Shown here: positions 54,889 to 64,000 of the stretch, one piece after another
How the letters are laid out: each line of letters starts with the position of its first letter
Position numbering within the stretch: position 1 is the first letter of the stretch
Source: Shewanella sp. MTB7
GTDB lineage: Bacteria > Pseudomonadota > Gammaproteobacteria > Enterobacterales > Shewanellaceae
Reading direction: 5' to 3'
NCBI RefSeq assembly: GCF_027571385.1
Contig: NZ_CP085636.1
Span: forward strand, 5,008,501-5,072,500
DNA length: 64,000 bases
Position numbers and translations under genes: made by a program
Notes under the pieces: model-generated
Seen by the model: the letters and a program-made list of their open reading frames with translations, nothing else
What the model was told of the DNA's origin: nothing
Databases searched by the model: none

Positions 54889-57800
54889 TAGCTTTGCTCC
54901 TGTGCCGTGACGCTCGCTTGTTTTTGACTTGCACGTAACGCCAGCAATTCGTCGAGACGGGATTGAGGGATCTCAGCATGATATATCTTATTATCTTTAA
55001 GCTTATAATGACGCTCATAGAGCGCCAGAATATGGCGATCGGTAGAGGGTGACGCTGATAAAATACAAATATGATTATCGCCAAACATCTGCAGCAATAG
55101 CGCAATATTTTCCGCCGCCAACTCACCTAGTTCATCCACGGGTAAGATTATTTGGCTACTGTGCTTACTCTCTCCACGTAACATACCAAGAATACCGGTG
55201 AACAAAGACAGCATCGCCAGATAGGATAATCCAGTCGAGCTAACTTTTTTAAGCTGACGGGCATTTCTGGCGTGTTTAACTTGGCCTTTCTCGGTGATGG
55301 TAAACTCAATATCAAACAAGTTGCTGTGATTAAGTACAAACCCTTCACTGGGCAAATAAACAGACAGCTTTTGCATCGCATAAACTAGCTCATCAGGGAT
55401 TTCGCCAATCCCTTCACGCAGCTGATCACGGTACTGCTCGAATATTTTGGCAAACTGCTGCAATGGCCCCCAATAATCTAACTCTTCCTGTTTCATCACA
55501 GTGGTGACATTAATATCCGCCAACGCTTCGAAATGAGCCAGAGCAGTAACCTTGTTTGACAACTGCTTACCTATCTGTTTAATTCGATGGCCAAAGTTTT
55601 CAATATGTTGATAGAACTCATTAATTATACTGGCATTCACAGACACTAATTGATAAGTACTCTTTTGCTTTTGCTCTGCACTACTGAGTAAATCGGCGAT
55701 AGGTTCACGATATTTGAACAGCGTTTTAGCAGCATCATAATGATCATTCTCTGCCACTAATTTTTGCCAGCTTTCGTAGAGTTCACTCGCGGCGTGGTCT
55801 TTTCTAAACCTTTCATTAAATTTAGTGAGTTGATCGCTTAGTCGCTTTTCAACCGTTTTAAATTGGCTTATCCAATCGGCACAAAAGCTCACACTGAGAT
55901 CGGCCTGATTACTCGGCTGCTCTTCAGCAAACTGTGCATCAATGCCATGCTTAACACAGTTTTGCAGACTATCATTGAGCAAATTAAGCAAGTCATCGGT
56001 CGCTTGCTTTTGCAGATTATACTTTTTAATCAACTGCCTAAGCACAGTGATCTCACTTGTCAGTGAAACCTGTGAATCTTCTAACTGATTTTCGACACTG
56101 CGCTTTTGAACCATTCGGCTCTGATTTTCTTCGACTAAACCATTGCGGTGGCAATATCTGTTGTTCATAAAATGATGATATTTACGAGCTTTTTGCTCGA
56201 ATTCGGTACACAGCTGCCGCGCAGTAATTAAGCCTTTACGCTCACTCACTCGTTTGTCGACTTCGCCATCAGGATCGAGTTTTGCTAAATCGGTATTTTG
56301 TTGTTTTTTAAGGTCTTTTAAACGTTGTTTATAATTAACGTCAAGTTGAATGTGTTCTTGGCTCAGCATGCTTAATTGTGTGTCACGATCACTTTCGACC
56401 ACCATACGCTTTTCGAGAACTTGGTTATGCAATTCGTTACGTTGATCTTGGCAGTTCTCGTTAAACCGCTGCTGCTGTTTAGCATTATCCTTACCGTCGC
56501 TCTCAAGCGAGCGAAGCCGTACATTAACCTCTTCGGTGTACGCTTTAATGGCTAACTGCTTTTTAACAGCTAAGTTTTCCAACTGTACGTTCAACTGCTG
56601 CAGATTAAGCTCATTTTTTTGCAGATTTTGTGCTTCACGAGTACATGCTAATTCTGCCGCAGCTATCTCTTTGCCCAGCTGATTAATGTGCTCATCAAGC
56701 TGCTCAATTTTATCGGTTAGAATTTGAATATTCTTAGCAATAACATCACGTTTCTCACGCAACTGCATCTCATCTAAAAACAGTGAATCATTGCTTTGCA
56801 GTTGCTGTAAATCCAGAGATAAACCATAAAAACTATCACCACCAACCCATTGAGGGTCAAGGTCACAACGAGTGAGTTGCTCGCTAGTCAGTAATCGACC
56901 TATGTTATGTTTCCAGTTACTGGCTTGAGATTCATTATCTAGGTAGTGCTGCAACGAACCTGCAGCTGGGATCAATTGCGCTTCGATTTGAGTATATTCA
57001 GCTTTTAATGCTTCGAGTTGACGATTCCCTTGCTGATGTTTGTCGAGGTGTTTGTCACGTTGTTGACGAATTGAGCTTAATAGGGATTGAGACTGCGATT
57101 GAGTCTGATATAACTGATTTTGCTTATCTTTGGCATCGCTTAATGCGTGCTGGTTTTGTTCAATATGTTGCAATAAAGCCGGATCGAGTTGGACATGGTT
57201 TAATTCTGCTTTCGCGCTGCGTAACTCATGTTCAATATTTTGTTTTTTTAGCTGTAAATTAAGATTTTTATGACTAATTTGTTCCTCTAAATCACGGCTC
57301 TGTTGCTGATAAACTCCCTCAACTTTACTAAGTTGAGCAGCAGAAGCCACACTGATATCCGCCGATTTTTTCTCGTTCTCAGCTTGATCTTTAACATGTT
57401 GAAATTCCAACCTTTGGATCAGATCGGTAAACTTTTGTTGCACCTTACTCAGATTACCTTCAAACGCCTCGATGATGGCATTAACTTCGTTGAGCTCATT
57501 TTGGATATGAGGCGCTTTATCAGCTTGAAGCTGGTAATTAGGTGCGTCATCATCATCGAAAATCATTTTATCATCATCAAGTAGATCGATATGGCTTTGA
57601 TCTGCACTGATTTTAGCTTGTAAATCAAAAATCTGTTTACTTAAAGCTTCAACGGTTTCATTGAGCTGTTTGTCTAACTCACTCAACCGCACCTGACTCT
57701 CTTGTTTCGCCTTTGAGCATTCTGTTTGCTTATCTTCAAGTCTCGCTTGATGCTCAATGATTTCAAAATGTAGATGCTGTAACTTAGTTAATAGGCTGTC

Positions 57801-58583
57801 TAAACTTGCAAAATCGCCTTGCCATAACCCAATCTTATCGGCGACCTTTTGCACTGCACGACTCGCCTGAATATCCGCAAGCCAGCTGGTGATCTCCTCT
57901 TTATTGAGGCTTATTTGCTCTTTTTCATCTACGCTGTTACGGGCAAGATGATCACTAGCTATCTCGACTAACATGCGTTTTACTGCTTCAAAATCGAGAT
58001 TCTTCTCTATGGTTCCATTAATCACTTTTTCAATGTGTGGACACGGCAACTCACTAAATGCATAGCGATTCTGTAATTGACGAACTTCTTTTAATTTGCG
58101 GCCACTGCGTAAGTTTTGAATGACTTGACGGTATTTATCGATACCGAGAAAACTGGAACGATCACATCCCATCTGCCGATAACATCGGTCCACCTCAGAT
58201 ACGGTATAGGGCTTTTTATCTTCGCCAACAAAATAGTCACTATTATAGGCGCCATCGATAAATTTAAAATGTACTCCGCGGCCATCACTACTGGCCAATA
58301 CCATACAAGTTTGACCATGAGGACGTTGGTATTCATACACCAACATACTTGAGTCACGGGGAAGGTAATAATCAGCAAAATTACGTGCTTGATCGACCTT
58401 ACTAACAATATCGCTAGGACGCATACCATAGAAAAGTGGCAGCAGACGCATAAGGGAAGTTTTACCCGCGCCATTGGTTCCTTCAAGCTGAGTGTGTCCG
58501 GTTAAATCAAGCTCATTAACTTGGCCTTTCCAAAAACTGTCGATGATAATAATGCGCAGCAGAGAGTAGCCTTGTTGAACCAT
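54888..58583 (-). CDS. SMC-like ATPase (JetC/MksB-like)
   Basis: A 1,231-residue protein with the architecture of MukB/MksB/JetC. Walker A near residue 38 (LEGTNGAGKTSLMRL) follows the typical MukB-like N-terminus; long coiled coils rich in Gln, Leu and Glu occupy about 260-1000, with a hinge-like region around 560-620 (YLDNESQASNWKHNIG, LTRCDLDPQWVGG). The C-terminal head has the ABC signature-like SSTGLSYLAML and Walker B IILPVDELGELA near 1170. Such ATPases extrude DNA loops. It is the first gene of a C-B-A-D operon; AAGGATTTATC precedes the ATG. The gene is transcribed from a separate promoter upstream at about 58600-58700. Confidence 0.85.
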   Translation of the reverse strand: MVQQGYSLLRIIIIDSFWKGQVNELDLTGHTQLEGTNGAGKTSLMRLLPLFYGMRPSDIVSKVDQARNFADYYLPRDSSMLVYEYQRPHGQTCMVLASSDGRGVHFKFIDGAYNSDYFVGEDKKPYTVSEVDRCYRQMGCDRSSFLGIDKYRQVIQNLRSGRKLKEVRQLQNRYAFSELPCPHIEKVINGTIEKNLDFEAVKRMLVEIASDHLARNSVDEKEQISLNKEEITSWLADIQASRAVQKVADKIGLWQGDFASLDSLLTKLQHLHFEIIEHQARLEDKQTECSKAKQESQVRLSELDKQLNETVEALSKQIFDLQAKISADQSHIDLLDDDKMIFDDDDAPNYQLQADKAPHIQNELNEVNAIIEAFEGNLSKVQQKFTDLIQRLEFQHVKDQAENEKKSADISVASAAQLSKVEGVYQQQSRDLEEQISHKNLNLQLKKQNIEHELRSAKAELNHVQLDPALLQHIEQNQHALSDAKDKQNQLYQTQSQSQSLLSSIRQQRDKHLDKHQQGNRQLEALKAEYTQIEAQLIPAAGSLQHYLDNESQASNWKHNIGRLLTSEQLTRCDLDPQWVGGDSFYGLSLDLQQLQSNDSLFLDEMQLREKRDVIAKNIQILTDKIEQLDEHINQLGKEIAAAELACTREAQNLQKNELNLQQLNVQLENLAVKKQLAIKAYTEEVNVRLRSLESDGKDNAKQQQRFNENCQDQRNELHNQVLEKRMVVESDRDTQLSMLSQEHIQLDVNYKQRLKDLKKQQNTDLAKLDPDGEVDKRVSERKGLITARQLCTEFEQKARKYHHFMNNRYCHRNGLVEENQSRMVQKRSVENQLEDSQVSLTSEITVLRQLIKKYNLQKQATDDLLNLLNDSLQNCVKHGIDAQFAEEQPSNQADLSVSFCADWISQFKTVEKRLSDQLTKFNERFRKDHAASELYESWQKLVAENDHYDAAKTLFKYREPIADLLSSAEQKQKSTYQLVSVNASIINEFYQHIENFGHRIKQIGKQLSNKVTALAHFEALADINVTTVMKQEELDYWGPLQQFAKIFEQYRDQLREGIGEIPDELVYAMQKLSVYLPSEGFVLNHSNLFDIEFTITEKGQVKHARNARQLKKVSSTGLSYLAMLSLFTGILGMLRGESKHSSQIILPVDELGELAAENIALLLQMFGDNHICILSASPSTDRHILALYERHYKLKDNKIYHAEIPQSRLDELLALRASQKQASVTAQEQS

Positions 58584-58815
58584 GATAAATCCTTGTATGA
58601 ACGATATTTCGTACAGATATGCGATAAAAAGAGCGAACTTGCTAATTTATAAGGAATGATGAGTATTGTCGATAGTTACTGGCCCGAGTTACGCTTTTTA
58701 TCAAAAAATTTTTAGGGTAAACACATTACACCATGTAATGCGAATCCTCTTGTATAGGGCGCATTTAGGCAATGATGGCGATTAAGTTAGCACTCGCCAT
58801 CAAGCCGAGAGAGCA

Positions 58816-60216
58816 TTAATTGACTATAGGAACATCAATGTTTGTTTTAGCTAAAGACCCGTTGGCCAGCCGAGCAAAATAACTTACTGTTTCTAAGTAG
58901 ATAACATGACGTAAGCCGATGAGAGCAATTAGGTTAGGGATCGCCATTAAGCCATTAACGGTATCAGCCAGCAGCCAGATCATATCCAGATGAATAAAGG
59001 AGCCCACAGCGATTAAACTGAGAAATATCCCCTGATAGACACGATGACCTCGATCGCCCATCAAATAATACCAACAACGCTCACCATAATAGTGCCAGCC
59101 CAAAATGGTCGTAAAAGCAAAACACACCAAGGCGACAGTCACAAAATATTGACCCACAAGTGCCGAACCCCCACTGGCAAATGCGGCACTGGTCATCGCA
59201 GCGCCTGCGGTATCTCCGCTCCAAACGCCGGTAATGATCAATACTAAGCCTGTCATGGTGCAGATAATAATAGTATCGAAGAAGGTGCCAGTCATACTGA
59301 CCAGTCCTTGCTCAACTGGTTCATTGGTCTTCGCAGCAGCAGCAGCAATCGGTGCACTGCCTAATCCTGCTTCGTTAGAAAACACTCCTCGTGCAATACC
59401 GATTTGTAACGCTTGTGCCACCGTAGCCCCTAAAAAACCACCCGCAGCAGAGATAGGTGTAAAGGCAGACTCGATGATTAAATGAAACGCTGGTACTATC
59501 TGCTCGCTAAAGAGTACCAAGATCCAAACACACGCTAGAACATAACCTAACGCCATAGTGGGCACTAACTTTTGCGCCACATTTGCAATACGCTTCACCC
59601 CGCCGAGCGTAACTGACGCAACCAATATGGTTAACACCAAAGCGGTGATCCAAGCTGGCACATGAAAAGCGATGGTGATTGCATCGCTAATCGCATTCAC
59701 TTGGGCAAAGGTACCAATGCCGAAAAAGGCCACCCCCACACCGAAGAGAGCAAACAACTTAGCCATCCACGTTAACCCGAGTCCACGCTCGATATAATAC
59801 ATGGGGCCACCTGCTATCTGTCCCCGGGCATCAGTGGTGCGATATTTCACCGCCAACATACACTCGGCATACTTAGTTGCCATGCCAAAAAATGCCGCCA
59901 ACCACATCCAAAATAGTGCTCCGGGACCACCAATTTTAATCGCGGTCGCGACGCCGACGATATTGCCCGTGCCTATGGTGGCAGACAGGGCAGTGCAAAG
60001 CGCCGCAAACGAAGAGAGATCGCCCTTGCCTATTGAAGGCCTAAACATTAATTTCAATGCTAATGGCAGACGAAAGACCTGAATAAGTTTCAATTTTAGA
60101 GTGAGGTAAAGTCCGGTACCGACTAACAGGCACAGGGTAAGTGGCCCCCAGACAATGGCATTTATATCGACCAGAAGTGCGGGCAATATATCGTTTATTA
60201 AAGTGTGGAAATTCAT
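58816..60216 (-). CDS. AGCS-family alanine/glycine:cation symporter
   Basis: A 466-residue membrane protein with about 11 helices. Family motifs GTGNIVGVATAIKIGGPGALFWMW (read in pieces), the PMYYIERGLG element near 140 and GIARGVFSNEAGLGSAPIAAA near 285-305 are clear. It imports alanine or glycine with Na+ or H+. The upstream leader contains a tandem glycine riboswitch (60655-60905), so glycine is the most probable substrate or signal. In Vibrio cholerae a tandem glycine riboswitch also precedes a Na+/alanine symporter gene. Here a MITE sits between riboswitch and gene. Confidence 0.93.
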   Translation of the reverse strand: MNFHTLINDILPALLVDINAIVWGPLTLCLLVGTGLYLTLKLKLIQVFRLPLALKLMFRPSIGKGDLSSFAALCTALSATIGTGNIVGVATAIKIGGPGALFWMWLAAFFGMATKYAECMLAVKYRTTDARGQIAGGPMYYIERGLGLTWMAKLFALFGVGVAFFGIGTFAQVNAISDAITIAFHVPAWITALVLTILVASVTLGGVKRIANVAQKLVPTMALGYVLACVWILVLFSEQIVPAFHLIIESAFTPISAAGGFLGATVAQALQIGIARGVFSNEAGLGSAPIAAAAAKTNEPVEQGLVSMTGTFFDTIIICTMTGLVLIITGVWSGDTAGAAMTSAAFASGGSALVGQYFVTVALVCFAFTTILGWHYYGERCWYYLMGDRGHRVYQGIFLSLIAVGSFIHLDMIWLLADTVNGLMAIPNLIALIGLRHVIYLETVSYFARLANGSLAKTNIDVPIVN

Positions 60217-60366
60217 TGCTTTTCTCGAATATTAAACAGCTTGATTAATAAACGGAAGCGAACAAGAAATGGCTGTGGGTAGTCACTGACGAATGCAACC
60301 AACGATAAGCTCTACCTTAAAAGCAAGGTAAAAAGCGCAGCGACAAACGACAGTGACCTAGATAGC

Positions 60367-60634
60367 TATACCCAAGAGACCTCAAGGTGCTCGTTTCAGA
60401 GCCCCCGTAGGATAGCTGAACAAGGCAGTGATTGAGGATAATGGTTATTCCCTTGTCGATATCACTAACGCAGTGCAGGGATTCTACGGGAACTCCCGAA
60501 GGGCATGGCGAGAAGCAACATTTTTCTGTGTTATGAAATATTGAATTAGAATAACTAGTCCAACTATTTCATGCCTTGAACTCTGTCACTTCTCGACATG
60601 CTGAATCCTGCATCTTGAAGTTACTTGGGTATAT
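60367..60634. mobile_element. 268-bp MITE between glycine riboswitch and symporter gene
   Basis: The ends are inverted repeats: TATACCCAAGAGACCTCAAGGTGC at 60367-60390 and, from the other strand, TATACCCAAGTAACTTCAAGATGC (first ten bases identical, then 10 of 14). No coding capacity. Similar TATACCCAAG-ended elements are common in Shewanella and Vibrio genomes as I recall. The segment 4293-4315 (TATACCCAAACTACCTGAGA) may be a remnant of the same family. Confidence 0.85.
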
Positions 60635-60654
60635 ACATAGCTATCACAGTCATC

Positions 60655-60905
60655 CTCTCCTCTGTCCTTTTGCCTGAGCGTTTCACCCCACAATAAACAT
60701 CATTGTGGGGCTTTCGCCTTCGGCGCCGTAATATCTGTTAAAACAGACTTACGATCTCTCCAGAGGCTCGTCCAGTAGCAGTCCACGCCAATCACTATTG
60801 GCACCTGAAAGAGTATTTAGACTCAGACTCATTACAAGGTAATTGTCATTGTCTAAAGTTGCCTCGTCGGTGTGGGGGCAATTCCCCACTCTCCTGCTAC
60901 CTTCA
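60655..60905 (-). promoter_or_regulatory. tandem glycine riboswitch
   Basis: Two aptamers are readable on the minus strand. Aptamer 1: GGTAGCAGGAGAGTGG, CACCGACGAGGCAA, CTTTCAGGTGCCAATAG and GGACTGCTAC. The short linker TGGACGAGCC follows, then aptamer 2: CTCTGGAGAGATC, GGCGCCGAAGGCGAAAGCC, CGCTCAGGCAAAAGGACAGAGG. Order and linker agree with the V. cholerae VC1422 tandem glycine riboswitch as I know it. It would turn on the AGCS symporter gene when glycine is high. The distance to the gene is now 440 bp because of the MITE. Confidence 0.95.
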
Positions 60906-61087
60906 TCCGAACGGATTGCCAGATTTAATCTTGTATCTAAATCTGGCAGTAGCACAGAGTGCAATAATCCTAGGGCTGACTCAAGACACATAGATCACAC
61001 TTTTAGCTTCAATTTGTACAAGTGCGTTTTTTTTAAACAAGAAAAGCAACCGAGAGTCTAAAACAGCGAAGAAATAAAGACAAGAGT

Positions 61088-61115
61088 AAGAAAGCTGCAT
61101 CCTGAGACTGGCTCA
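61088..61115 (-). terminator. weak hairpin downstream of the DUF3581 gene
   Basis: CATCCTGAG-ACTGG-CTCAGGATG forms a 9-bp stem 32 bp after the gene stop, with only CAGCTTTCTT after it on the minus strand. Hairpins with this core are scattered in Shewanella genomes, so it may be a REP-type repeat that also ends transcription. Confidence 0.45.
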
Positions 61116-61146
61116 GGATGACAGAAAGAAAGATAAACCAATGGGA

Positions 61147-61848
61147 TTAAAAGCTGGTTCTGCGACCTTCATAGGTATCGCACATACCTTGCACTTTATC
61201 CGCTTCAATAGGGCGAAGACCACTCATAACCAAGGTTTTAACACCGGTTCCAACGAGTGCATCGCCGCTGTGTAGTTCAAACTTTAACGTGACATTACCA
61301 CGCTTACCGTCGACAACCAGTTCCTGCTCCACCAGTGACAAGGTCACTTGGGTAAAATCGAGCGTGGTTAAATCAAAAGACATGCTTTCATAGATAACCA
61401 AAGGACGCGCCGGATTAATCATTACCTGATGTTGCTTCATCATAGGCACCAGCACATGGATAAAGTTCAGCCCCGAAAAAGCAACATAACTGCGGATAAA
61501 GGATTCTATCTGAGTACTGCAATTTCTGACCTCTCCATGGCGCTCAACATTCAAATACAGCTTGTCTCTATCATCATGAATATTGAACTGCTCACCCACT
61601 GAATCAGGGAACTGTAATTTTACGCCATCACCAACCATGCCTTGAAAAGTAAAGCTCATTTTCTGGCTTAAGCCGTATTCGCCTAAAACCAAAGAAAAGA
61701 GCAGATCACCCGGAACACAAAAACGTTTAGCGCCAACATCATGAATAGGATTAAAGTCCTGAGCCACATGCTTAGCAAAATCACTTGCCTGAGATGGCGT
61801 AATCAAAACTGTTTTATTTTCTTTTTTAAAATAAGGTGTTAGAAACAT
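61147..61848 (-). CDS. DUF3581-family protein
   Basis: A 233-residue cytosolic protein. Motifs such as ITPSQASDFAKHVAQDFNPIHD, RRFCVPGDLLFSL-like KRFCVPGDLLFSLVLGEYGLS and SFTFQGMVGDGV resemble the MaoC/hot-dog fold signature (DxNPIH, VPG) and the marine gammaproteobacterial DUF3581 family. It may act on an acyl thioester; the exact substrate is unknown. Start at ATG 61848, with GTG at 61854 as an alternative. A palindromic CATCCTGAG...CTCAGGATG lies downstream at 61090-61112. Confidence 0.8.
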   Translation of the reverse strand: MFLTPYFKKENKTVLITPSQASDFAKHVAQDFNPIHDVGAKRFCVPGDLLFSLVLGEYGLSQKMSFTFQGMVGDGVKLQFPDSVGEQFNIHDDRDKLYLNVERHGEVRNCSTQIESFIRSYVAFSGLNFIHVLVPMMKQHQVMINPARPLVIYESMSFDLTTLDFTQVTLSLVEQELVVDGKRGNVTLKFELHSGDALVGTGVKTLVMSGLRPIEADKVQGMCDTYEGRRTSF

Positions 61849-62090
61849 ATTCACTCAATGTAGTCACAATTAAAACCCATCGTCTCCAAGATGCAGAATG
61901 AAGAGATAGCTTAGGTATAGATAAAATAATCGCACAGTCTATAGCAAATATCACTAAACACTCACCCGATGACTTAGTCGCTGAACTTTAAACTTCTAGA
62001 TTCGCTCTCCCACCAATGTTGTTGTTAACAAATGTAAAGAACCAGCCCATTAAGTTAATTTTAATACAGTAAGAATAGAGTATGCACGCA

Positions 62091-62109
62091 AATGATAATC
62101 AATCCCATT
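62091..62109 (+). promoter_or_regulatory. Fur-box-like site upstream of the TonB-dependent receptor gene
   Basis: AATGATAATCAATCCCATT resembles the 19-bp Fur consensus with the strong left half GATAATCA. It lies 48 bp before the receptor start, consistent with iron repression. Confidence 0.55.
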
Positions 62110-62156
62110 AACAATAATGTAGATGATTCGCAGTTCATATCCTATACGGAGCTCTT

Positions 62157-64000
62157 ATGTCACACAGCACTACGCTATCCTTAAGTCTAATTTCAACGGC
62201 ACTACTTACCGCACTTTCGCCTCAGGTTATGGCCCAAGAGCTTAACTCTCAATCGACCATGGAACAGATCAGCATCTTCGGTAAACACAACCCTATTAAC
62301 ACCGTACCTGGCAGCGCGCATCTGCTAACTGAAGCTGATCTTGAAACGTTCAGATACACCGACATCATGCGCACTCTCTCCTCAGTGCCAGGCATCTATA
62401 TTCAGGAAGAGGATGGTTATGGTCTGCGCCCTAACATAGGAATGCGTGGTACAGGGCAGAATCGCTCTGAAAAGATAACTATTATGGAAGACGGTGTTCT
62501 GGCAGCTCCTGCTCCTTATGCCTCACCTGCAGCCTACTATTTTCCAACTTCAGGCAGAATGCAGTCGATTGAGGTACTCAAAGGCAGCTCAACAGTTAAG
62601 TATGGACCTCGCACCACAGGCGGTGTGATCAATATGCTCTCTCGTCAAATTCCAGAAGAGGAGCTTGCGGGTAAGATAGATGTCGCTGCAGGCCAAAATG
62701 GCTTTGCCAAAATACATGCCTATGCGGGTGGACAAGGTGAACGAATTGGCGCAGTCGCCGAAGTGTATCGCTACCAAGCCGATGGTTTTAAAGATATCAA
62801 TGGTGTCGGAGGCAATACTGGTTTCGAGAAAAGCGATGCCCTTGCCAAAATCAGCATTCGCTCAGAAGAAGGGGCTAAATATGGGCAAATTGTCGAGTTT
62901 AAGCTTAAATACTCAGACGAAGTCTCAAATGAAACCTATATGGGGCTCACCGATGCTGATTTCGAAGCGACACCTTATGCACGTTACTCTGCCTCACAAA
63001 AAGATGTGATGAATACTGAGCACAAACAGTTTCAGATCAATCATCTCATTGACTTCAGTGATAGCCTGACCTTAGGCACAACGGCTTACTACAATGGGTT
63101 TGCCCGTAACTGGTATAAAGCAGACAGAGTCGGCGGAGACAGCCTTAAAAAAGGCGGGATCGAAAATGCATCAGCATTTGATAAGAATCCAAACTCTGCT
63201 CCCATTGATGTGCGCGTAAAGGCCAATAATCGCAGCTATGTCTCTCAAGGAATACAAACTGAACTTAACTGGTTTTTAGATAGCCATGAGATCGCCTTTG
63301 GTGCTCGCTACCACGAGGATTCGATGGATAGATTCCAGTGGACAGATCAATATAACATCGATGCAAATCAAGTCATGACCTTGACGGAGAGCGGTATTCC
63401 CGGTACCGATTCAAACCGTATCGACAGCGCCGAGGCCATAGCCCTTTACGTGCAAGATAAAATCCAGTTAGGCAACTTCAACATCACAGCGGGAGTTCGC
63501 TATGAAGATGTCACTACCAATCGACTCGATTGGGGCAAAGATAACGTACAGCGTGATGGAAAACCCATTGAAGACATCAGTAACAGCTTTTCAACTTTGC
63601 TTCCTTCACTCTCTGCCACTTATCAGGTCAATGATAACTGGCTAGTATTAGCTGGCGTTCAAAAAGGCTTCTCACCTGCCGCGCCTGGCAATGCAGATAG
63701 AGAAGAGGAAAACAGCTGGAACTACGAGGCGGGTACACGTTTCAACGCTGGTGAGTTCAACTCAGAAGCGATATTCTTCTATAGCGACTACAGCAATATG
63801 CACGGTAACTGTACCGCAGCTCAAGGCTGTGATGAAGAGAACCTCGACAACCAATATAATGCAGGTGAAGTGGCAGTATCTGGACTTGAATTGAGCTTAG
63901 GCTACCAATTTAACGCTGCAGGAGATATCAGCTTTCCAGTAAAGTTGGCGTATACCTACACCAATGCTGAATTCCTAAATAACTTTGAATCTGAATTTGA
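62157..64000 (+). CDS. TonB-dependent outer-membrane receptor (5' part, runs off the window)
   Basis: At least 614 residues, cut by the window end. Signal peptide 1-26 (ending PQVMAQ); plug domain from about 40 to 160 with VPGIYIQEEDGYGLRPNIGMRG (read in pieces), KITIMEDGVL and IEVLKGSSTVKYGPRTTGGVIN; then beta-barrel strands to the end. The plug resembles FecA-type ferric-siderophore receptors. The start is ATG at 62157 behind CGGAGC. No FecA-type N-terminal signalling domain is present. A Fur-like site upstream fits a role in iron uptake; the ligand is not predictable from this part. Confidence 0.93.
   Translation, partial: MSHSTTLSLSLISTALLTALSPQVMAQELNSQSTMEQISIFGKHNPINTVPGSAHLLTEADLETFRYTDIMRTLSSVPGIYIQEEDGYGLRPNIGMRGTGQNRSEKITIMEDGVLAAPAPYASPAAYYFPTSGRMQSIEVLKGSSTVKYGPRTTGGVINMLSRQIPEEELAGKIDVAAGQNGFAKIHAYAGGQGERIGAVAEVYRYQADGFKDINGVGGNTGFEKSDALAKISIRSEEGAKYGQIVEFKLKYSDEVSNETYMGLTDADFEATPYARYSASQKDVMNTEHKQFQINHLIDFSDSLTLGTTAYYNGFARNWYKADRVGGDSLKKGGIENASAFDKNPNSAPIDVRVKANNRSYVSQGIQTELNWFLDSHEIAFGARYHEDSMDRFQWTDQYNIDANQVMTLTESGIPGTDSNRIDSAEAIALYVQDKIQLGNFNITAGVRYEDVTTNRLDWGKDNVQRDGKPIEDISNSFSTLLPSLSATYQVNDNWLVLAGVQKGFSPAAPGNADREEENSWNYEAGTRFNAGEFNSEAIFFYSDYSNMHGNCTAAQGCDEENLDNQYNAGEVAVSGLELSLGYQFNAAGDISFPVKLAYTYTNAEFLNNFESEF

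Noticed and set aside
60749..61061. Frames of 72-80 codons on both strands near 60.9 kb
   Set aside because: They are the translation of the glycine riboswitch region.

Overview
The window looks like chromosomal DNA of a marine Shewanella (Gammaproteobacteria). The evidence is a periplasmic tetraheme flavocytochrome c fumarate reductase, ArcA, a selenocysteine formate dehydrogenase with its own Sec-insertion genes, two secreted proteases with GlyGly-CTERM (rhombosortase) tails, and tandem-aptamer glycine and lysine riboswitches. The species is not assigned.

Layout. 1-3.4 kb: a non-coding stretch, a small secreted peptide gene and a CadC-like membrane regulator with a beta-propeller sensor. 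3.6-4.9 kb: rluA and asnC. 4.97-7.55 kb: a dead IS4-family element inserted exactly in the asnC/protease terminator hairpin, itself split by a decayed IS630-family element. 7.5-16 kb: an S8 and an M36 secreted protease with an asnC remnant between them. 16-19.5 kb: a lipoprotein, an aspartoacylase-family protein and lysC behind a lysine riboswitch. 19.5-25 kb: DUF3293 gene, arcA, dipeptidyl peptidase IV and fbp. 25.1-26.3 kb: an intact IS3-family element lying between fbp and its terminator.

26.4-29.8 kb is an accessory pocket. A two-gene operon, a HipA-like kinase plus a DUF3037 protein with ATGA overlap, is bracketed by copies of a roughly 280-bp repeat (one inverted copy upstream, three tandem copies downstream). 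29.9-35.8 kb: fccA, a paired operator-like palindrome, a TA-bounded MITE, and a two-component system whose regulator has a degenerate AAA+ domain without GAFTGA. 35.8-46 kb is a complete selenium/formate block: fdhD, selC (tRNA-Sec), selB, selA, fdhE, and the cytochrome b, Fe-S and Sec-containing catalytic subunits of formate dehydrogenase. 46.6-49.9 kb: a sensor kinase preceded by a urea/amide-type binding lipoprotein with no adjacent response regulator. 50-51.3 kb: a dicarboxylate/amino-acid symporter.

51.8-58.6 kb holds a four-gene SMC operon of Wadjet/Mks type (ATPase, MksE-like, kleisin-like, TOPRIM nuclease-like), in the unusual order C-B-A-D. 58.8-60.9 kb: an AGCS alanine/glycine symporter behind a tandem glycine riboswitch, with a 268-bp MITE lodged between riboswitch and gene. 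The window closes with a DUF3581 gene and the 5' part of a TonB-dependent receptor gene behind a Fur-box-like site.

Best candidates for little-described biology are the repeat-bracketed HipA-like/DUF3037 pair and the rearranged SMC-TOPRIM defence operon. All family assignments come from reading motifs; no database search was run.
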